A DNA stretch of 64,000 nucleotides from the NCBI GenBank assembly GCA_964400785.1, contig CAYNWB010000007.1, positions 1 through 64,000 on the forward strand, written 5' to 3'. The position numbers and the translations under genes are program-made. Of this stretch, positions 56,247-64,000 are shown piece by piece. Position 1 is the stretch's first letter; each line of letters opens with the position of its first letter. The notes under the pieces are model-generated. The model was given only the letters and a program-made list of their open reading frames with translations. It was not told the DNA's origin and did not search any database. The DNA is from CAVQGZ01 sp964400785 (GTDB lineage Bacteria; Actinomycetota; Actinomycetes; Jiangellales; Jiangellaceae).

Positions 56247-57181
56247 TGCAGCACCTGCTGGCCGCTGCCGAGATGAGCCGCGACGAGATCGTCGGTGTGC
56301 TCGACACCGCCGACGAGATGGCGCGCCTGACCGACCGGGCGATCAAGAAGCTGCCGACCCTGCGCGGCCGCACCGTCGTCAACCTGTTCTTCGAGGACTC
56401 CACGCGCACGCGGACGTCGTTCGAGCTCGCCGCCAAGCGGTTGTCGGCGGACGTCATCAACTTCTCGGCCAAGGGGTCGAGCCTGTCGAAGGGCGAGAGC
56501 CTCAAGGACACCGCGCTCACCCTGGAGGCGATGGGCGCCGACGCGATCGTCGTGCGGCACTCGGCCAGCGGCGCCGCACATCGTCTGGCGCACGCGGGGT
56601 GGGTGTCGGCGCGGGTCATCAACGCCGGTGACGGCACGCACGAGCACCCGACGCAGGCGCTGCTCGACGCCTACACCCTGCGTCGGCACCTGGGCGACCT
56701 CGACGGTCGCACCGTCGTCATCGTGGGCGACGTGCTCCACAGCCGGGTGGCACGCAGCAACGTGCACCTGCTGCACCGGCTCGGTGCGCAGGTGCGGCTC
56801 GTCGGTCCGCCCACGCTCATGCCCGTCGGGGTCGAGCAGTGGCCGTGCTCGGTCTCCTACGACCTCGACTCCGAGCTGGCGAAGGCCGACGCCATCACGA
56901 TGCTGCGCGTGCAGGCCGAGCGCATGTCGGCCTCGTACTTCCCGTCGGCACGGGAGTACTCGCGCCGCTACGGGCTGGACGCCCGTCGGATGGCGAGCCT
57001 GCCCGAGTCGGCCGTCGTGCTGCACCCCGGGCCCATGAACCGCGGCATGGAGATCACGGCGGACGTGGCCGACAGCAGCCGATCGGTGATCGTCGAGCAG
57101 GTGGGCAACGGCGTGCTCGTGCGCATGGCGGTGCTCTACCTGCTGCTCGGTGGCACCGCCGCCGTCGAGGAGGACCGATGA
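56246..57181 (+). CDS. pyrB: Aspartate carbamoyltransferase catalytic subunit
   Basis: A 311-residue catalytic subunit joining carbamoyl phosphate and aspartate. The carbamoyl phosphate loop is FFEDSTRTRTSFE, and HPTQALLDAYTL and LHPGPMNRGMEI are also diagnostic. No regulatory pyrI is present, as in Gram-positive bacteria. The ATG at 56246 shares one base with the pyrR stop and suits the GGGAGG upstream better than the GTG at 56243. Its stop overlaps the pyrC ATG. Confidence 0.96.
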   Translation: MQHLLAAAEMSRDEIVGVLDTADEMARLTDRAIKKLPTLRGRTVVNLFFEDSTRTRTSFELAAKRLSADVINFSAKGSSLSKGESLKDTALTLEAMGADAIVVRHSASGAAHRLAHAGWVSARVINAGDGTHEHPTQALLDAYTLRRHLGDLDGRTVVIVGDVLHSRVARSNVHLLHRLGAQVRLVGPPTLMPVGVEQWPCSVSYDLDSELAKADAITMLRVQAERMSASYFPSAREYSRRYGLDARRMASLPESAVVLHPGPMNRGMEITADVADSSRSVIVEQVGNGVLVRMAVLYLLLGGTAAVEEDR

Positions 57182-58470
57182 CTCTGCTCGTGCGTGGCTG
57201 CCGGCCCCTGGGCGGCGACCCGACAGACCTGCTCGTGGAGGGCGGCACCATCACCGCGACCGGGAGCCTCGGGGACGTGGCCGGTGCCACCGTCGTCGAC
57301 GCCGACGGCCTCGTGGCCCTGCCCGGCCTGGTCGACGTGCACACCCACCTGCGCGAACCTGGGCGTGAGGACGCCGAGACGGTGCTCAGCGGCACCCGCG
57401 CCGCTGCGGCGGGCGGCTTCACAGCGGTGCACGCCATGGCCAACACCGATCCCGTCGCCGACACCGCCGGGGTCGTCGAACAGGTGTGGCGACTCGGGCA
57501 GCAGGCCGGCTACTGCGACGTCCATCCCGTGGGCGCGGTGACCGTGGGACTGGCCGGCACGCAGCTTGCCGAGCTCGGTGCGATGGCCGACTCGGTCGCC
57601 CGGGTACGCATCTTCTCCGACGACGGCCACTGCGTGTCGGACGCCTCGCTGATGCGTCGCGCCCTGGAGTACGTGAAGGCCTTCGACGGCGTCATCGCCC
57701 AGCACGCGCAGGAGCCCTCGTTGACCGTCGGCGCCCAGATGAACGAGGGCCCGTTGTCCGGGGAGCTGGGGCTGACCGGGTGGCCGGCCGCGGCTGAGGA
57801 GGCGATCATCGCCCGCGACGTGCTGCTGGCGGCGCATGTGCGCTCGCGCGTGCACATCTGCCACGTGTCGACCGCGGGATCGGTCGACCTGATCCGGTGG
57901 GCCAAGGCGAAGGGCTGGCCGGTCACCGCCGAGGTGACGCCCCACCACCTGCTGCTCACCGAGCAGCTGGCCCGCAGCTACGACCCGGTCTTCAAGGTCA
58001 ACCCGCCCCTGCGCTCCGACGAGGACGTCGCCGCCGTGCGCGAGGGCCTTGCCGACGGCACGATCGACGTGGTGGCCACCGACCACGCGCCCCATCCGGC
58101 CGAGGCCAAGGACTGCGAGTGGGCCAGCGCCGCCTTCGGCATGCTCGGTCTCGAGACCGCGTTGTCCGTCGTCGCGCAGACCATGGTCGAGCCCGGGCTG
58201 CTCGACTGGGCGGGTGTCGCCGATCGCATGTCGACCGCCCCGGCCCTAATCGGACAGCTGCCTGACCAGGGACGTCCTCTGGCGACGGGCGAGCCGGCCA
58301 CGTTCGTGCTCGTCGACCCGACGGCTCGGCACGTCGTCGTGCCCGAGCACAGCCTGTCGGCCTCGCGCAACAACCCCTACGCCGGCCGCGACCTGCCGGC
58401 CCGCGTCGTCGCGACCTACCTGCGTGGCCGCGCCACCTTCACCGCCGACCAGAAGCAGCAGCATGGCTGA
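57178..58470 (+). CDS. pyrC: Dihydroorotase
   Basis: A 430-residue amidohydrolase cyclising carbamoyl-aspartate. Metal ligands are in DVHTHLREPG, CHVSTAGSV and VVATDHAPHPAEAK; substrate-contacting KVNPPLRSDEDVAA follows. It is a type I (long) dihydroorotase, like Bacillus PyrC, not the shorter E. coli form. The ATG overlaps the pyrB stop; the next gene begins 8 bp before its end. Confidence 0.96.
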   Translation: MTLLVRGCRPLGGDPTDLLVEGGTITATGSLGDVAGATVVDADGLVALPGLVDVHTHLREPGREDAETVLSGTRAAAAGGFTAVHAMANTDPVADTAGVVEQVWRLGQQAGYCDVHPVGAVTVGLAGTQLAELGAMADSVARVRIFSDDGHCVSDASLMRRALEYVKAFDGVIAQHAQEPSLTVGAQMNEGPLSGELGLTGWPAAAEEAIIARDVLLAAHVRSRVHICHVSTAGSVDLIRWAKAKGWPVTAEVTPHHLLLTEQLARSYDPVFKVNPPLRSDEDVAAVREGLADGTIDVVATDHAPHPAEAKDCEWASAAFGMLGLETALSVVAQTMVEPGLLDWAGVADRMSTAPALIGQLPDQGRPLATGEPATFVLVDPTARHVVVPEHSLSASRNNPYAGRDLPARVVATYLRGRATFTADQKQQHG

Positions 58471-58960
58471 GCGGTGGCCAGCGGTGCTGCTGCTGGTGTC
58501 GGTCGTGCTGCTGGCGTGGGCCGGCATGGCCTGGGGGTGGCGGCACCGGGCCGGACGGCAGTCGCACGTGCAGGCCCCGGCCCACCCCCCGACCACGCTG
58601 GGGTCGCCGATCGTCACGGCCGAGGGGCTCTACGTGGGATCGGTGACGGCGGGGCACTGGCTCGACCGGGTCGTGCCGCACGGCCTGGGCGCTCGCGCGA
58701 GTGCGGAGGTGAGCGTGTTCGCCGAAGGAGTGCTGCTGGCGCGCGACGGCACCGAGCCGGTCTGGATACCCCGTGACGCCCTGCTGGCCGCCCGTCGCGA
58801 CACCGGCCTGGCGGGCAAGGTCACCGAGACCGGGGGCTTGGTCGTGTGGACGTGGACCCTCGGCGACGTGGTGCTCGAGTCGGGCATCCGTGCCCGGTAC
58901 GCCCATGACAGCGGCGCGCTGCTGCGGGCCCTGCAGTCCGTGACACAGGAGGCGACATGA
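58463..58960 (+). CDS. Conserved membrane protein between pyrC and carA (Rv1382-like)
   Basis: A 165-residue protein with one N-terminal helix (about 5-24) followed by a basic stretch WGWRHRAGRQ and a soluble beta-rich domain of about 125 residues. The domain resembles a PH-like fold by its repeating strand pattern (SVFAEGVLLARDG, PVWIPRDALLAARRDTG), but that is a guess. Its position is conserved: mycobacteria carry Rv1382 and Streptomyces an equivalent gene at this point of the pyr operon. The role in pyrimidine synthesis, if any, is unknown. The ATG overlaps pyrC by 8 bp, and the stop overlaps the carA ATG. Confidence 0.8.
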   Translation: MAERWPAVLLLVSVVLLAWAGMAWGWRHRAGRQSHVQAPAHPPTTLGSPIVTAEGLYVGSVTAGHWLDRVVPHGLGARASAEVSVFAEGVLLARDGTEPVWIPRDALLAARRDTGLAGKVTETGGLVVWTWTLGDVVLESGIRARYAHDSGALLRALQSVTQEAT

Positions 58961-60086
58961 GTCCGGCATCGCGAACCCCTGCCCTGCTCGTGCTCGAGGA
59001 CGGGCGCACCTTCCACGGCGAGTCCTACGGTGCCGTCGGCGAGACGTTCGGCGAGGCGGTCTTCACCACGGGCATGACCGGCTACCAGGAGACGATCACC
59101 GACCCGTCCTACCACCGGCAGGTGGTCGTGCAGACCGCCCCGCACATCGGCAACACCGGCGTCAACGACGAGGACCCGGAGTCGCGGCGCATCTGGGTGG
59201 CCGGGTACGTGGTGCGCGACCCCTCACGTGTCGCGTCGAGCTGGCGGGCCACCGGCACGCTGGAGGACGACCTCGTCGACCAGGGTGTGGTCGGGCTGTC
59301 GGGCATCGACACGCGCGCCCTCACCCGCCACCTGCGGGAGCGAGGGGCGATGCGGGTCGGGGTGTCGTCGGTGGGCACCGATGCCCAGACCCTGCTCGAC
59401 CGGGTGCTGGCCAGCCCGGCGATGACAGGCGCCGACCTGACCGCGGACGTCACGACACCGCAGGCGTATGTCGTGCCGGCCGTGGGAACGTCCCGGCACA
59501 CCGTCGTGGCCGTCGACCTCGGCATCAAGGCGATGACCCCCCGCCGCATGGCCGAGAGGGGGATGACCGTGCACGTCGTGCCCGCCGACACGACGCTGGA
59601 CGAGGTGCTCGCGCTGCGCCCGGACGGGGTGTTCTTCTCCAACGGTCCCGGCGACCCGGCCACGGCCGACCGCTCGGTCGCGCTCATGCGCGCCGTCCTG
59701 CAGGCCGACCTGCCCGTGTTCGGCATCTGCTTCGGCAACCAGGTGTTCGGTCGGGCGCTGGGGTTCGGCACGTACAAGCTGCGGTTCGGGCACCGCGGCA
59801 TCAACCAGCCGGTGCAGGACCGCACCACGGGCACGGTGGCGGTCACCGCCCACAACCACGGCTTCGCCGTCGACGCGCCGCTCGACGAACCGGTGCACAC
59901 CGATCTCGGCACCGCGACCGTCTCGCACGTCTGCCTCAACGACGACGTCGTGGAGGGGCTGCAGCTGCGCGACGAGGCGGGACGGCTGCGCGGCTTCAGC
60001 GTGCAGTACCACCCGGAGGCGGCTGCCGGTCCGCACGACGCGGCCTACCTGTTCGACCGATTCGCCGACATGATGGAGAACCGCTG

Positions 60087-60087
<1 letters not shown>
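58957..60087 (+). CDS. carA: Carbamoyl-phosphate synthase small (glutaminase) subunit
   Basis: A 376-residue subunit hydrolysing glutamine for carbamoyl phosphate. The N-terminal CPSase small domain has TGMTGYQETITDPSY; the class I amidotransferase domain has the nucleophile in VFGICFGNQVFG and the His-Glu pair in YHPEAAAGP. The usual motif is GICLGHQ; FGNQ in place of LGHQ is a visible substitution near the nucleophile, but common enough in actinobacteria not to imply loss. The ATG overlaps the preceding stop; the stop TGA shares its A with the carB ATG. Confidence 0.95.
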
Positions 60088-63397
<3,310 letters not shown>

Positions 63398-63401
<4 letters not shown>

Positions 63402-64000
63402 GCCCCGTGCAGCGCACGTGCCGGATCACCCGGGTCGACCCGCTCGGGCCCTACACGGTGGTGGGCCTGGACGCACCGGAGGTGGCCCAGCGTGGGGAGC
63501 CCGGACAGTTCGTGGCACTGGCCGTCGGTGGCGCGACCAGCAGCCTGCTGCTGCGCCGGGCCTTCGCGATCTACCGGACCCGCGGGGACGAGGTCGACAT
63601 CGTGGTGTCGCCTCACGGGCCCGGAACGTCCTGGCTGGTTCGCCAGAGCCCGGGCCGCACTGTCGACATGGTCGGACCCCTGGGCCGGCCGTTCCCCGAC
63701 CCTGAGGGGGACGGGCCGGTCGTCGTGGTCGGCGGCGGCTACGGCACCGCCGCGCTCATCGGCCTCGTGCTCAGGCTGAGGGCGCAGGGCCGTCCCGTCA
63801 CGGCCGTGGTCGGAGCCGGGACGGCGAGGACGCTCGTCGGGGTAGCAGACCTGGAAGGCATGGGTGCCGAGGTGCTGGTCGCCACCGACGACGGCTCGGC
63901 GGGGACCCGCGGGCTGGTCACCGACCTGCTGGCCGGCACCGCGTCGTCAGCCTTGGCCGAGGCGTCCGCGGTGTACGCCTGCGGGCCCATGGCGATGCTC
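63398..64000 (+). CDS. pyrK: Dihydroorotate dehydrogenase electron transfer subunit (partial, cut by window edge)
   Basis: The first 201 residues of a ferredoxin-reductase-like subunit that passes electrons from PyrD to NAD. Visible are the beta-barrel FAD domain with LRRAFAIYR (FAD contact), HGPGTSWL, and the NAD domain opening VVVGGGYGTAALIGL; the sequence breaks off in YACGPMAML. The C-terminal cysteines of the [2Fe-2S] cluster lie outside the window. Its presence implies a class 1B PyrD next door. The GTG overlaps the carB stop (GTGA). Confidence 0.93.

Overview
The window is a high-GC stretch (about 70% by eye) dense with genes. It looks like a chromosomal core region of an actinobacterium. 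Gene orders typical of that phylum include thrS-HIT-pgsA-patA-pimA, pdxS-pdxT-yebC-ruvCAB-yajC-secDF-apt-relA, alaS-ruvX-mltG-aroE, aroC-aroK-aroB-aroQ-pepQ-efp-nusB and pyrR-pyrB-pyrC-carA-carB-pyrK. An SsgA-like protein, a DUF222/13E12-type HNH protein, PIM synthesis genes and LexA boxes of the TCGAAC-N4-GTTCGA type agree. PyrK (class 1B dihydroorotate dehydrogenase) together with SsgA leans towards the Nocardioidaceae/Propionibacteriales, but that placement is a guess. A 10-N run in pabC shows a draft assembly.

Layout. 1-5.6 kb: AidB-like acyl-CoA dehydrogenase (cut by the left edge), patatin-like phospholipase, P-type cation ATPase. 5.6-9.7 kb: three tRNAs on the minus strand (Gly, Cys, Val-GAC), pabB-pabC, an SsgA-like gene, a PGPGW membrane protein, and tRNA-Val-CAC followed at once by a two-META-domain lipoprotein. 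9.7-20 kb: thrS, HIT hydrolase, an inverted EF-G-like gene, then phosphatidylinositol mannoside genes, PLP synthase and yebC. 20-28.5 kb: an SOS-box-preceded ruvCAB, yajC, a fused secDF, apt and relA. 28.5-34.5 kb: DUF349 protein, cyclophilin, metallo-hydrolase, hisS, aspS. 34.5-47 kb: MMPL transporter, rarA, alaS-ruvX-mltG-aroE-prepilin peptidase, then aroC-K-B-Q. 47-55.6 kb: lipoprotein PBP, pepQ-efp-nusB, an SOS-box-preceded HNH gene, and a translationally coupled transporter/PLP-lyase pair. 55.6 kb to the right edge: the pyrimidine operon behind a PyrR-binding leader hairpin, ending inside pyrK.

How it fits together. Most cistrons are joined by 4-bp stop/start overlaps (ATGA or GTGA), so translational coupling dominates. 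The aro genes make chorismate and pabB-pabC divert it to folate. The pyr operon makes UMP. The ruv/rarA/ruvX set handles recombination and stalled forks. relA sits beside the secretion and purine-salvage genes.

The clearest window-wide signal outside the genes is a TANNNT hexamer 6-9 bp upstream of an ATG or GTG at about ten transcription-unit starts, which is the layout of leaderless mRNAs. The tRNA-Val-CAC/lipoprotein junction may be a special case, in which tRNA 3' processing would itself create a leaderless mRNA. I saw no IS element, prophage, CRISPR array or defence island, and no convincing intrinsic terminators. The longest stretch without a protein gene (5590-5979) holds the three tRNAs.
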